Positions 14,407 to 28,472 of a stretch of DNA of 64,000 nucleotides are shown here, piece after piece. The stretch lies in NCBI RefSeq assembly GCF_037975245.1, contig NC_092569.1:19149501-19213500 (forward strand), in the 5' to 3' direction. The stretch is from Apostichopus japonicus (lineage: Eukaryota > Echinodermata > Holothuroidea > Aspidochirotida > Stichopodidae). Both the position numbers and the translations under genes were made by a program. The first letter of the stretch is position 1, and each line of letters starts with the position of its first letter. The notes below the pieces were generated by a model that worked only from the letters and a program-made list of their open reading frames with translations, did not search any database and was not told the origin of the DNA.

Positions 14407-16378
14407 CTGCTGTTCCTCCATAAGTTCCTACACTTGAGAGTTGATATTGCCCCCATTCATCTGAGATCCGAAATTGGTCATATGTAACGTAATAAGACTG
14501 TCCTGCAGCATTCTCAAACTCAAATCTCAGTTGGTAATTTTTTTGGTTTGTAAGAAAAGCTAATTTCTCATTTCCAATCCAAAACTCACTGCCAAGAAAA
14601 CCAAAGCCGTTTTTGAAGTCTTGCCAATTCCTATTAAAATTAACAGAATCCAGTCGTCGCCGCTGTAACACCTGCAGTAGATATCGTACAGGAATGGAAA
14701 GTTAATAAATCAAAATTGTCTCGTCGGTTATAATCAACAGCAAAAATGTCCTATGAAAATGACCGCTTTTTAAGACAAGTGCAATGTTTCTGAAGTTATA
14801 ATTTTATTTTATTTTGTTGACAACTTCAGTGTTCAGTTTTCATCTCTTTAAATTGATTGTAGCGTCATACACCTTAGTTATGTAACATAAGAATCCAACA
14901 AATGTGCACGCGTAAGTTTCTGATCCGTGTAATACATGAATGTCTTGATAAATGCCAAATAAGCCATTGCTGTTTAATACATGTTTCTGTCACGCTTACC
15001 TGAAGTAAACATTATTTAACGTGTTTAGAACAATAGTGATTGATAGTAAACTACGAAACAGATGATTCGATGACATTCCATGTATAGTGAAAAATGAAAA
15101 ACAGCAAGGCTTACCGTCCATCCACCATTATTGAATTCATTATCACAGTAAACTTCAAACGGTTCTGGGTATCCTTCTGGTTTAATGAGGTACACGCCAG
15201 ATGTATTATGGGTAGAGGTGCAGGCATTCAATACTTCCTTGCAATCTCTTGGATATTCAGGTTGTTGAAAGACAAAGTATGAGGAACCTGTGTGAAAATT
15301 AATAACGAAGGTCATTTTTGATGTTATACAATGTTATACAAAAAAATACTTCGAATGATTTTTCTTTAAATTTTAATAAATTGCATTCCACGTTGTTCGA
15401 AGAATGTGAATATTTCAGTCTACAATATCGATGTCGAATAAGAAAAACTTGTTTATCCTGCTATGTTGTTAAATACGTCTCAATTATGATAATAAAGAAG
15501 TCGAACAATGTAAAGAAACTTAGGCAATCACGAGCGATGCGAAAAGTAAAAAGAATAAAGTTTAAAGTTTAAAAGAAAGCAAAAGTAAAGAACAGAGTTA
15601 ACTTCCAAGCGACCACAATGAACACTTGACATCACACAAAATGTATTGACTAAAGTAAGCGACATAACTACATAAAACGTTTAGACATGCTTGATTGCAG
15701 TGAGAACCAGTGGTTCATGAATAATAACAAAGACTGGAAATAAAGTCTTGATTTTTTGGAACCATTTTGAGTCATTTATCAGTACTATTAGTTTAGGGTA
15801 ACCGTTTTTCAAAAGTTAAGATTTAAGTATTATAAAGTATAACGACTTACTTGATGATTGTTCCCCGACGTTTGCGACCACCTGTATTTGAAATGAAATG
15901 AATGTTTCTCGAATTAATATGACAATAATTTACCTACATCGATTGACATTAAAACATGAACTATATTGGTGTTTATATAAACTGAGTTACAAAATGATAG
16001 AAACTTGGTTTGATAGGACAACATTCTTTCCGTTCCTTTCCTTTGCTTATATTAGAAGTTAAATTCAAGCTTACTTCCATAAGTCACGAAATACCGTCTA
16101 ATAACATGTACTTAACCCTAACTGCAGTTCAGCTCTTTCGTTTCATTTTACATTTATTAATATATATGAAACAGGGGTTACTTCCAATCAGCTAATATCA
16201 TAGTTTGTCATGCAATCAGAAACAATAATTTGATTCCATGTTGAGATTTCAGGAAACAAACTTTGACCTGCAAACCTTTACAGGAAGACTGAATCACTTT
16301 GATGCATGATTGGCAACTAACTACCAGAACAAAGACCAGACAAAACATAAACAACTTTCTTTTCTTTGTTCGTGTCAT
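14407..16378 (-). CDS. Fibrinogen-related domain (FReD) gene B, four exons, no own C-terminal exon seen
   Basis: Duplicate of gene A. Exons on the minus strand: 16378-16268 (signal peptide, Gln3 of A is Arg here), 15881-15851 (31 nt), 15287-15115 (start of fibrinogen domain), 14671-14407 (middle of domain). All frames are open and phases agree with gene A. The donor after the last exon is GTATAA instead of GTAAGT. No C-terminal fibrinogen exon lies between 14407 and the TIL exon at 13879, so B is either truncated or splices onward to the terminal exon at 11306-10957, whose acceptor has the matching phase 1. A Leu-to-Phe change (LRLEFE to LRFEFE) is among the few coding differences from A. Confidence 0.78.
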
Positions 16379-19300
16379 ACATGTTGGATATCTCTCCTCT
16401 CACCCCTCTCCTCACAGTATACGATGTGTATTTTACTTTGGCTCTAGGGAGGAACTTTGAAATATTACAGATGTATATACAGCTATAAATGATTTTTCTT
16501 TGGACTTATAGTGCACTACATCACATTTTTTAAAGAACATGGAAGGAAACCCTCAGCTGTTACCATTTTACACTTAAGGTAAGATATTACACTAAAGTGT
16601 TTACTACAATCTAAGAAAGATCAATAACATACGGAACTCGGAGTATAGCTCGCAGCAAAGACCATATTTTCTCTGGTGTACAATGTTTTTTTTTCAATCA
16701 GCAAATTTGGAATTGTACTTTGTGCTCATGTTTGTGATTTAAACGGATTGTCTAAAAGATTATGATTAGAAAAGTTGCTTGGTAATTATTTTGATAACTA
16801 AAACTGCTCTTACCCTAAGAATAATCTAACGCAGATGGCAATGAATTATGGTCCCAGCAAAGAACCGAGTTATTTAATTGAGTTAATATTATACTGAGAG
16901 CGGGTCAACCTCCTAGACAAGAAATATAACAGCGAATCTACGAAGCTGCCATCTGAAACAATTCTTTAAAATTCTCTTAAAACACTAAATACATTTCAAC
17001 GTACAATATCTATATGAGTTAAACAAGCACTAGATATTACATTAATACGGAACTACCGGGCACATGGTAGGAAACATATTCCACACTGTGTGTGTAATAT
17101 TGTTTTTGGAAAAAATATAACTGGAGACTCTGCCTCCTAAGGTGCGATGGGTCAGGATGGTTTATGAACAAAACTAATTCCTTGGCTAAACATTGTACCT
17201 TAAAAATGTGCTCTTATTTACGACGGAAGAAAATAAAATATTTTTATGGAGAATTCGAAAGCTCATTTGTTTTAAAAATCTTGGTCTACTTATAACTTTG
17301 ACAGTTGTCTAACACAAGCCAAATTTGCTGGTAACTTGAGACAGAATTTAAAAATATTTTGTTTTTTGGCAGTAATTGTATGATGACTAGATTAAGGACA
17401 TAACGTTGTAATATCTTTTAAGAAAATGTAATAAATTGTAACTTTCTCAAAGAAGATGAGAGAAATATCTGCTTGATTATTTTTTTCAAATTTGACAGAC
17501 GTGATCTTAATGTTGAAGCATATTAAGGTTTACCAGAACAACATATTGTTGACGTTGTGTTGTTTTAAAAATAGAAACTTTGCGAGATTTTTCAAAGAGT
17601 GGATTTCAAAATTATTTCTAATGGCATAGTATGGCGTGTTTATTATTATTAATTGAAATATGGTATATTATTTACTCTTTAGCTTAGTATCATAGCAGAA
17701 TGCTTATGTTTGGTATACTTTAACAATGCTTTTGCATAAGGTAACTTTTACTAGAAGAGTATTTAAGCAAGTAGATATCAAAATGAAATTAAATGATTTA
17801 TAGAAAAAAAAATGACTGGATAATTTAACATATAAGTATGTTTCAGTTTATGTATTTGAATCTTATACGTATTTGTTATAAGGTATATACATAAAAAATA
17901 TATAAAGAGATGAGGTTATGAAAACAGGTAAAATAGACTTTACGAGTGAACAGCATATCTAGCAAGGAATAACAGGTTTAGTTTTTCCTTCTCATCCAAT
18001 GGGAAATAAAACACCGACAATTGTTTCCTTTGTTGCAAAAGATGAACAATAATATGACGGCTAAAAAACAAACAAAAAAGACAACGTTTCTTAACATATC
18101 ATATTATTTTTGTTATTTGTAACCTGTGCTATATGAAATTGTATACACAAAAACTTGGCAAAATTATGTATATATATTTGTATGTAATCGGGAAAGCCTG
18201 CAGAGAAGGAAATGGTGAAATGACGTTTGCATGGGTTCGCAACACTTTAAGAATTGATATAAAAATACGTTTTAAAATTGGCTTTCTTAGGTGTTCTATT
18301 AAAAATAAATGTTAAGGGTCTGATTAAGGAACACGTCATTTTGTATACTAAATCAATACAGTAAGCAAAGTGTATCACACAAGTCAGAGAGAAACAGTGA
18401 ATTCTTGTCATCGTTATAGATTGTATAGAGTGAATTTGAAAATTTGGAAAGTGAGCATTTCAGTTTATATTTACCCAAATCATGATCAATCAAATGAAAC
18501 GTTTGTAATCTAGAAATGCATAATTTACGCTCGGCTAAGTTATATTCTAAGCATGTCCTTCAAATGATGTCAATTTCGCTGAAGCCTTTACATCCCATCT
18601 TTATATCATATATATACGATTTGAGTTTGAATTGGAAATTGAGTATCTCATAGTACGATCTGTTGGATTGAATCTATCTAACCTAACGGTGTAAGTGGAA
18701 TACCATTAACAAGGCTAAGATATAGTAATAGTCTACAAAATATTTTAAAAATACTCTTATTCAAAATACTTAACATTATATACAAATACATTCCCTTTGT
18801 GTTATGTCATAAGCAATGTTCTATATATGAGACGAAATAGATAAAAATAAGGCCAAATATGAAAAATGTAATAAAACTTTGAAAAGTGACTTTTGCAAGA
18901 CTTTTCTCTTACATAAGTGATTTTCACAGACTTCTTCAATTAAAGTAGCTACATGTAAACGAAAAAGCCTTGCTAAACGTCTTAATATCATATCGAGTGA
19001 ATACTACTTCCTTGAGCACCTTTGTAATTTATTTGGATATTTTGTTATAAATAAACTCTAGAGCTCTAGTAGATTTATGTCAAATACAGATGTTTTCACG
19101 GAAAGGCAATATTATTTCAAAATCTAAAACACACTGCGTGTTCTGTATATTGATAACTTGGCAAGTGTTTTATATTTGTGTTAGAGTTTGGAAATTTGTT
19201 GCGAGAAAAACCAGAAAGGGAAATTTCTTTTCTACAGATAAGAGTCAAATTACATTGTAACATCAACTAAATATTTATACAGAAATGCAATAAAAATATA

Positions 19301-20631
19301 AAACTGTCCATTATGACATTTAATTTATCTTAGAAAGACTGTGTTAACAAAAAAACAAAAAAATCAATTATTCACAAGGCAGTTACAAGTGTAATTTGTA
19401 ATCGCGAAGTTAAATAAATTGCTGGTCTTTTCTAGCCACAGAAAATAATTCTACAGTTACTCCTAAATAAATAAGTTCAACCAGTCACATTGAAAAATGT
19501 CAAGTTCTCTACAAGTTGTAGTTACACAATTATCCTTGCTAAAAATTAAACTTTATAATTGCTAGGAATTGTCATAGACAAGTCAAATATTTGTCAAACT
19601 AGTCTAACAACTATGCGTCTTACCAGTTTTAAAAGATGTGAGTTGTAAGATGCTGAATTCAAAATATATTAATGTAATATGGTGAGACGTACTTTGTTAA
19701 ATAAGATCTTATTAGTACATATTTGTGATAAAACATTAATAGTAACTGGGGTATGTATAGTGATTGGAAGCTTTAATAAGTTAGGAAATGCGCATTTATG
19801 CATATCAAAAGTTAAACGTACTGTTGGAAATCCTGATATTTAAATTTCTTAAAGGACCCGATTGTGTAATAAAGTGATTCAATTATTTCAAATTTATCAA
19901 AAGATCAGTGATTCAAATGAATAAGTTTATTAAATTTGTTATAACAACGAGAATTAGCAGTTATATTAACTAGGATATAAGCTGTGAAGTCATTGCATTT
20001 ACGAAATATGATGTAGGTAAAATAATCATTGATAAAAGAAAGATATTCAAGACCATACACTTTTCCAAGCAGTGATGTTCGAGACTTATTTTCAATTTGT
20101 TCACTCTTTTCAAATATAAGAACAAATAAAATATTACAACTTTAGGCTTATTAAGCTTTGAAAAATATGGTGAAATATAGACTGAGGATCTTTTAAATTT
20201 TTGTTTTGGTTTAATAGTATCGACTCAATATTTTAGATTTCTGATAATTGGTATGAGAGAGCATTACGTTTTCAATGAATTGACGTTTATTTCTGAAATT
20301 GTTTTCATTTGTGATAAAAAAGAAGAAGGTAAAAGCGAATGTTTCTGTAAGACGTGCACATTTGGATAAAAAACTGTTAATATACATTCTTTCTTGCCAA
20401 GGGGCTAAGAATACATGTGAAATGCTAGTGTTACGAGAGATTCTTAAGAAAGAATCATAGATTGTAATAACAGGAAAGTAAAATCCTCCAAAGCTGCTTT
20501 TGAAAATGAATTGTTTAAGTTTAAGACGCTAAGACGAAAACATATTGATAGCTGTACACGTCGAAATTTGAAGGAAAAAAAATGCAATATACGATATGAA
20601 AAGTAAAGTTTTAAAGACTTACTATTTCTGA

Positions 20632-21020
20632 TCCAAGTGAATTCCATAACGTCAACACTGTCAAGAAACTTTGACAAACTTGTCTCCCTTGAAATTTTGC
20701 CATGATTGCAACGAATCAACTCTAAAGTAGAAAAGTTTAGGAGGACGATCGTATCTGAAGCGTGAGATGGTTATGACATAGAAGCTTGGGTGTGACCATC
20801 CAACGACTGAAATGACCGGCATGGTACGGATGCTCATCCATACCATTGTAGGAAAAATAGCAACTTTGTTACTGCGCATGATCTAATCGGAGCAAGTCGT
20901 TAAGACCATTGAAGGCGTCCGTTAACGAGGCGTGTCAAAAGACAATTGAAAAGAAGTATAACGTTCAAGTTGCTGTTGAACAAGTGATGGGAAATTCCTG
21001 TAAAGGGCGTTAAGTGTGTT
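20632..21020 (-). other. Exon-like segment, duplicate of 6953-7340
   Basis: Same segment in copy 2. The donor is kept (cagaaata/gtaagtc). The frame VGWSHPSFYVITISRF, then LFYFRVDSLQSWQNFKG stays open although many bases changed, while two other frames found open in copy 1 carry stops. Weak evidence that this frame, if any, is the coding one. Confidence 0.25.
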
Positions 21021-22078
21021 GGTTCAATCCAATTATAGAATCGGGTGGTATCTTTCGCCGTTTTATTCGTGTTATATTCTCATTGCTGAATTGTCTGCAA
21101 AATATATTTAACACTTTAGCAGTACAACCAATAGACTAAATGTCATGCCTTCTTCTTCCAGTTTCCTTTATTTTACGTTTACTTTACTCTAATCTATCTA
21201 AATCAGGTCAATGCCTGCAGGTTTAACGCCCACTTACCAATAGGTGTGGAAAAGTTGTTTTCGTGTTAATCATTATCTAAAGAGAAACAAAATAAGAAGG
21301 GTCAACTTGAGAAATATTACCTTACCTTCGTACAATTGAACATACTTAGGGTGTTGCTGTTTATGTACACTTATCAGCATGTACCAGAAGAGAGGTAAGT
21401 AGCAATAACATCTCATGGAAAAGCATCAACCGTTTTTGCCTTAAACGTCTTTGCTGTTGGGCTCGATGGTGTATAATTGTGATAGTGCTTTTCATGTGTT
21501 ATTTTTTTAATTATGATGGGGGAAGTCTGTCCATTCAAGGATTCTAAAGTTGATTCTCAGCTTTCAACAGTTACTTCAGGGAGTTGCGTTATTTAATAGG
21601 GTAGTTTGCTCAGTTTACATTGTATTCCTGGTCTTATAAGAACAGATTTAACTAAAATATTTGGTGACAAAGTTAACGTTAGCGATGTCCTCTGATTTTA
21701 TTCTCACCCGTTCGGAGTCTTCGAGTCAAGTGGTGTCTTTTCCCTTTGTCTTTTTCCCTTTGTCTTTTCCCTTTGTCTGTTTCCCTTTTGCCATAGTACG
21801 TTGTTTTATTTCATAAAGTGGTATTTTGAACCAAATGTGATATTGGCAAATTAAGTTAAAGCAGGATTCCTGATTTAGTTCCATGGTAAAGTGAAAGGTA
21901 GGTTTCGTCTACATTAGTCTTAATAATGCCAAAAAATAAATAAGTAACTTATAACATCGGTATCTCTAATTTTCATTTCAGTGCCTTCCTTCCTTGTTAA
22001 TAAATCCACTTGTTGATTTTCTGTTGCCACACAAAATGTATTACCACAATAAATAGCAAACATATAGAACCTCTATAG

Positions 22079-22444
22079 CAGGGTTTCCCTAACTTTATCC
22101 CCGCCCCACGAACCCCCTGTGGATGTCAGAGTTGTCCACGAACCCCAACTTTTCGAGACACGATCTGAGTCATTATTATATATACTATAATACCCATAAC
22201 AGTGCTTCGTAAAAGATCAAGTATCACATGCAAGGTACAGTACTACTATGGCAACATATGCGTATGGAACACGACAAGAGTTTGACGATAGGTACGACTT
22301 TTGTACATTACTAAATTATACGACATATCAGCTGTTAGCTCAACAAAAAGTACTATAGTTTTGACTTTCACAAACGTCTCACGAACCCCCTGGGATGGAC
22401 TCACGCACCCCTGGGGTTCATGCACCCCAGTTAGGGAATCCCTG
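22079..22444. mobile_element. 366-bp hAT-like MITE
   Basis: Inverted ends: CAGGGTTTCCCTAACT at the left and AGTTAGGGAATCCCTG at the right. The interior repeats CACGAACCCC motifs, typical of non-autonomous hAT elements whose ends start CAGGG. CTATAG adjoins both ends, but the target duplication is not clean. The rest of 21380-28470 holds no supported gene. There are weak paired sequences at about 26320 and 26805 (tgatgatgtctccgayatc) and a C-rich tail (25010-25085) ending GGCTACGCCACTG, which looks like the end of a related element. Confidence 0.8.
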
Positions 22445-25400
22445 CTATAGGTGATGATTATAAAATTATACACTATTGTACAACAGAGTATACTAGATGA
22501 AAACAATTTATATATCGACGTAGCTATTTAAATGACTTCATTTATATAAATTAACGCTTAATCGGCCACTGTATAGAGCATGGCAAACCAGTATGTGGAG
22601 TTATAAGTAATCATATTATCGTTGAGAGAATTGATCTCTGTTCCGAAATGCAGTTTTCTAGATTATAACATTGAATTTGATATGTTGGAGACTGAACTTG
22701 AAACAATAAAGCTGTTATACCATTGGTGCCCTTTCAATTGGTAAAAATAATAATAAAAATACATCCGTTATACTATACTGACTTGAATAAACGTTCATAT
22801 TTGCTAATGCTTTGTAAACTTTCAGAACAGTGAAAGCAAAAGTATTTGCTGTCAGAGTGAAAATAATGACGCCACATCTGATTCCCTAAAGTTCACATTT
22901 GATAACAAGTGTGGTAACTTCATCTAATAAATATCGCGAAAAAATGAAGAAATGCACACTTTATCAGTAAATAAAGAATAAAATGATTTGTACACATAGT
23001 AAAGTGAAAGTTTTTGTAGTTGTCTCGGGAAATTAGCTTCGGTATATTGTTTGTGTGTCTTCTTATTAATAATTATAAATCTCATTTGTAGACCTTCCAA
23101 AGTTTCATGTAAAAGTAAGTGACCTTCAACTATGTAACTAGGTATTATTTAGCCAGAAAAGGGTAGTTTTAAGTTAGGCTAGAGTAATGCTAGTGATGAG
23201 CAAAGCCGCTAACTGCTAAGAGAAACCGTACTTCTTTCTTTTCTTACATTTTTAACGTTTATTATGAAATTGAAGACTGGAGGAAATCTTAAGTGGAAAT
23301 GAGCTGGCGTTTGCATGTTTTAATTTGTCATAATATATTATATTTGGTATTTGTTTATTGAACTGTTTACATTCACATTGAAAAGGAGACAGGAAACCAA
23401 AATATTACATTATATCGCCCCCCCCCCCACCATCCCAAGTGGCACTATGACATTGCACATTGGCAAAGAATAGCTCCATGCCACGACTTTTAAAAATCAA
23501 TTTACTCCCGTACCGTGCAAGATAATGGACTAAGATATTTTAGGGATAAGTTCATCACAAGGATCTTGGTGATATAAGTTCATTATGATGGTTTGGGATT
23601 CCTTCCCTTTAATCCTTAGGTATATGGTTAGGCTAACTCTAAGAATGGCTTAAATTAGTTAACCTTGGTCTAAGTTATGTAGTCTGCGCGGTCACAATTG
23701 AGTGATTTATTCATCATTTTTATACGAGTTACACCCATTGTCATCAATATCCGTCAGTGACTTACACCACCTGTTTCCTCGTTTACACATAGCTCTAATT
23801 AAATGTACCAACAGTCACACTGATACACCGATTGAGTAGAGATAAATAGCGTTACTCCAGTCTACTGTCTATAGCTACTCGCGCAACAGATACAAGCATA
23901 GAATGTACTGCAATCCTAACACTAGGCTACTATTCAGGTATATTATTGTTGACCCACACCTCATTCTGTTTTCACGAGTTATGCTATCGTGTATAAAATG
24001 CTGTATTAATCAATTAAAGGACGAGGTGGAAATAATAAAGATATAACCTTCCCATAATCCTGGGTGTTTTCAAATGGCAGTTTGTTGGTTCTCAAGTCAG
24101 TATGACATGGTTGTTATGTTCGGCTTGTTCCTAAGGGTAATATTCGTCGATATGCAAAAATGCATGGACCTTAGACAAATAGTGTTACTGAGTGGTTGTA
24201 ATGATGACTTAAGTATTCGTCAGTATGTGAAAAGGAGAGTGGGTCTTAGGTGGACATTCGTCAAAAATGTGTCAGAAAAACGACCGATTCTTTTCTCTCG
24301 AAATAGGTAAGAACAATATTTAACTCAATTTCGCCAAAAGTGCTCAATCGCCACTACGCGAAAACGGGGACGATCTGTTAAAACCCATGGCAACTAACAA
24401 TCTGTGAATGCACAATATATTGCACCAAGTCGGTCAAGGAATGACCCCAGGGCCTCAGATATAGGCCTATAGGAACGACGCCCCAAAATGTCCCCGGACA
24501 TACTATAGGCGAAGGAAGCTATCCGCCGCGACTGCATGTGAGTTTCTCGACTTGCCGTCCTGCGAGTCATACCACAAAATTGTGAGTTCTACACCGGCAT
24601 TGACATTTTTTAACAAATCTGCAAATTGCGCGTGGAAAATAAGGAAAGATTGACTGGGCTTTCAGCCAAGTAACAAAATGAATGACCGAACTTTATGTCA
24701 AACTGACATGATCAAAGATTGCGTCTGAAACAGTATTAGGGTGATAGACTGATTCTCAGCGATAGTATTGTCTCCTTTCTTGACAAGTTGGTTTTTTAGC
24801 GGTTTTAAGAGCATCAGGGTACGTCCCAGAAGTGAAAACCCGGTCTATGCGCTATTTCACGTCCGGTTTTTCAGCAACTATAGCCTACTGCAGGTCCGCG
24901 GTCGAAGGGTCGTTCATGAGTGGTCATCATGGAGATTCGAACCATTCAGACCAATGATATATTTTTCGCACATGTAATTTTTTTCGACACCCAAAATCCC
25001 AGTGGGGGCGACAGGGGTCGACAAGCTTTCGTGGGAGGCTGTCGCCCCCCCCCACGCCCCCCCCCCCTTGGCTACGCCACTGAGGCTAGTACACACACGG
25101 TTCTAATATTAACAACGTGTGATCAACAGGCTACTGTCACCCTCACTAAATAGCCTAGCACTACACCAAATTAAAACTGGAGCCTGGACACGAAATTGAA
25201 ATAATCTGGTACTTATTTCAACCTTCTTCTCTGTATTTCCAAGTAAAGGGACAATTTAAACGACATACAAGCGTGAAGTTTGCTATGCGATATGCCACAA
25301 GAAGGCGTTGGTCACGTACGGGTCGCATTGTTAACAATGACAGAAACAAAACACACGTAACGAAATTACTTATGCATTTGTTTATTTTTGCCCCATATAT

Positions 25401-28400
25401 TATGACCAGAAAATAAAAATGAATAAGTAAACATTTATAAATGTATACAACAAACAGACCATTACATTAAAATGTATATCAGGTTGATGACTTCAAACTA
25501 TATCCAGAATTTAATAGTAATCTGTATGCAAATACGTACGTCGATGATTCTTGATATCACGTAGCAATCATGGCGTAATGACAAACTCGAATGCGATATA
25601 ATATACAGGCAATAAAGTTTTCTTTTTGAAATTAAGCTTTAATAATTAAAAAAAATGTGAACATTCAAAAAGATTCTAGCCTAATTATCACCATTTAAAC
25701 TTTCAAATTGAATATGTTCCAAGCACAATGTATCATATCAATTGCAATAGGCATCAGTCCTATACCTGCATAAAAATGAACTTATATTTCTATGTTTCTC
25801 GCATATTCAAGAGATTTACAAAGTGAGCAGTAAAGTGATCATATCTTCAGAAAAATTGCATGAACCACACTCATATACTGTCGTTCCCGATTTCCACTTA
25901 TGTATCAATCATTGCGTTGAACAAAGTAACCAAAGATGCCCTGTAGCAGGGAGATAATGTGGCCGAACAAAGTACGTCAGGTTTCAGTAACAAATAGGAT
26001 TACACAAAGGCATATATACATGGCTACAAACTTTGTGTATTTATAATTAAAGAAGCTAAGAAGGAAAGCAAAGGGTAGAGAATAAAACAATAAACTTAAA
26101 GTAATCATTTCCAGAAAAGATAACTATCAAGACCATATTTTCCCAACCATGTTCGGATATACAACTGTTTGGGAGAGGGGGGGGGCTCACTCCTCGCTCC
26201 AGACCCGCTCGGCCGTACGTCTGGTCCGGGGCTCATCATAGCTTGATGGGGAAGTGCCTATAACTAGGGCCTTAGCGTAGCCCACCCAAACCAAACGAAC
26301 CTATTATAGAAATGTGTGAATAATTTCTAATGATGATGTCTCCGACATCACAGACGGCTGAGGATTGTCAAGTGATTGGTCTAATTTAAATATCCAATAT
26401 AATCAAAAACAATGGGGTCAACTTTTGACACGAACTGTCTTAAATGGGATTAAAGAACAAACATCAGCTATGGTCTAGCTAATGGATTCCACAAAAGATA
26501 GATCCTACTATACAGATAGCATATAGGCTTAGTGTAACCTATAGTATACACAATACATAAAATAATTAGTACAATGGGACAAGCAACATTGGTTATATGT
26601 TCCTATCGAAGGGAACGCATAGTTACTAAATTAAACAATGGAATATAAAAGTATATTAACCTATGGCATGACTTAAATTAAACACAAAACATATATGTAT
26701 GCTTTGAGCCATATAACAGAGTAACTAGAACATTATTTAACTTTAGAGCTTCCTTTTTAAAATACATAGTGATTCATAACTTTAAAGAAATTAGTGAAAA
26801 ATTTCTATTGATGATGTCTCCGATATCCTGGACTGTTGCGGGTTGTCAAGTCAGTGACGTAGATCACTAGTAAACTGGCCCTCTTATAAAGCCAGGAAAA
26901 TGTGGCCATATATGCAACGTCCTGCATAGCTCAAATAAGGCGATAAAGGAACCAGATGATCGGCTTACTCATCATTGAGAAACACCAACATTATTACTTA
27001 ACTACTATAGGACACCAGGTGTAAACAAGTTAGTGACGTAGCCCTAGGAAATGAGCTCATACAAAAAGAGGTGAACACAAGGGTCACCTGTTTGAGCAAG
27101 ATTTCCATCTCATGGGATAAACCTCACATTAGAATATGTTGGCTGATGGGTTAGATACTGGCTTACTCAGTTCACATGGAGGACAAAGCAAAGTCATTCC
27201 AAGAATAAAGACATAGTCATAACAACTTCCTGCGAGGAAGTAAAAGGGGCAATTGAACCCCATGAGCACCAAGAATTTGTAGGGGGAACCTATCACATGG
27301 GGGGGGGGAGGGGTATCTAAATTATCAGAATTTCTAATTTACCGATCAAAGTAGGGGTGCTATAACCCCATATTGCATATGTGATACCATTCCCTTCGGT
27401 TATTATCTCTTCACGTGGCCCAATAATCAATTTCTTTTCTAGGGTTACTGTAATGTGCCTTGGTTTAATAATATATGACAGCCTGTAGTAATAACAAGCA
27501 TGCATGAATTAATTTCACCCTCTATGTTCTTGTTTTCTCCCTAAGTCCCCGGACATGAGGAACCGGTACTACCTTTTAAAGCTGTTTGAATTGCTGATTT
27601 CCGTTGAATTTGAACTTGTACAGCAAGGAAGGAAATAGGTATCATGTAACAATTATTATGTATATCACAGTACTGGAACTGATTATTAAATAGGCTATGT
27701 AGAATACATTGTAGTAGTATTACGGATATACAGTAAGTGTTAGCCCCAGCACAGAGAACCACTTCGATTGTTCACCTTTCTGTCCCCGATTAGTAGAGAA
27801 ATTTCGAATCACGAGAGAGCCACGTTAAAGCCTTTTTTAAGTAAACTCTAGGGCTATTTTTTAAGAAAAATAATGTAATATCGAGGCCCACGTTCTGATT
27901 TTTTTACAACATTCACAGTGTTATACGGACACAAAAAACATATATACTTCTTTTGGCGTACAAATCGCCCCCACTTTTTTTTTTGTCTGATTCGCCCGGT
28001 CAATATGCGGCCATACACTGTTTTAATATTCTCTCTGTTCTATTAGATTGGTAAATACAGATACATGACCTGTGAATTTCCCAGTCGCCCAGACCGTACT
28101 ATAGTTTACAATTCAACAGTGCGCCGTTTAGTCAATCACTAGAGTAAATAACTACCGAGTAGGAAAGTTCCGGTATTATAGGCAAACATAACTCGTTCCT
28201 AGCAAAAGACAATCCATTCCTTGTAAAAAGTTCCCTCCCACCGTCAGACATGACTATATTTCCACCAACATGAAGGACAAATCTAAAAAGTACATCCAAC
28301 GGTAACAGTCCATTTAAAAAAAAAAAAAAAGATTATTAAACTGAACATCTCAAACATGCAGAAAGAACAATAATTCCAACATAGTCATATAGTATACTTG

Positions 28401-28472
28401 AACAAGTCTGTTTGTATGGTTTCATGCTTAGATTTGGGACATTATTTGGTTACAGTCACCAACTTTCACTTG

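Larger units (their letters stand above)
14045..21380. repeat. Tandem segmental duplication, copy 2 (FReD gene B segment)
   Basis: Second copy of the segment at 1-7697, same orientation, about 14.04 kb downstream. Exons are nearly identical and introns differ by substitutions and indels. Copy 2 has a segment around 18265-18880 with no counterpart in copy 1 and lacks the foldback insertion found in copy 1. From about 16400 to 20600 no coding exon is supported. Confidence 0.9.

Noticed and set aside
24880-24960. Possible tRNA B box (GGTTCGAATCTCC on the minus strand)
   Set aside because: The flanking bases do not pair to form a T-arm and no A box lies at the right distance.
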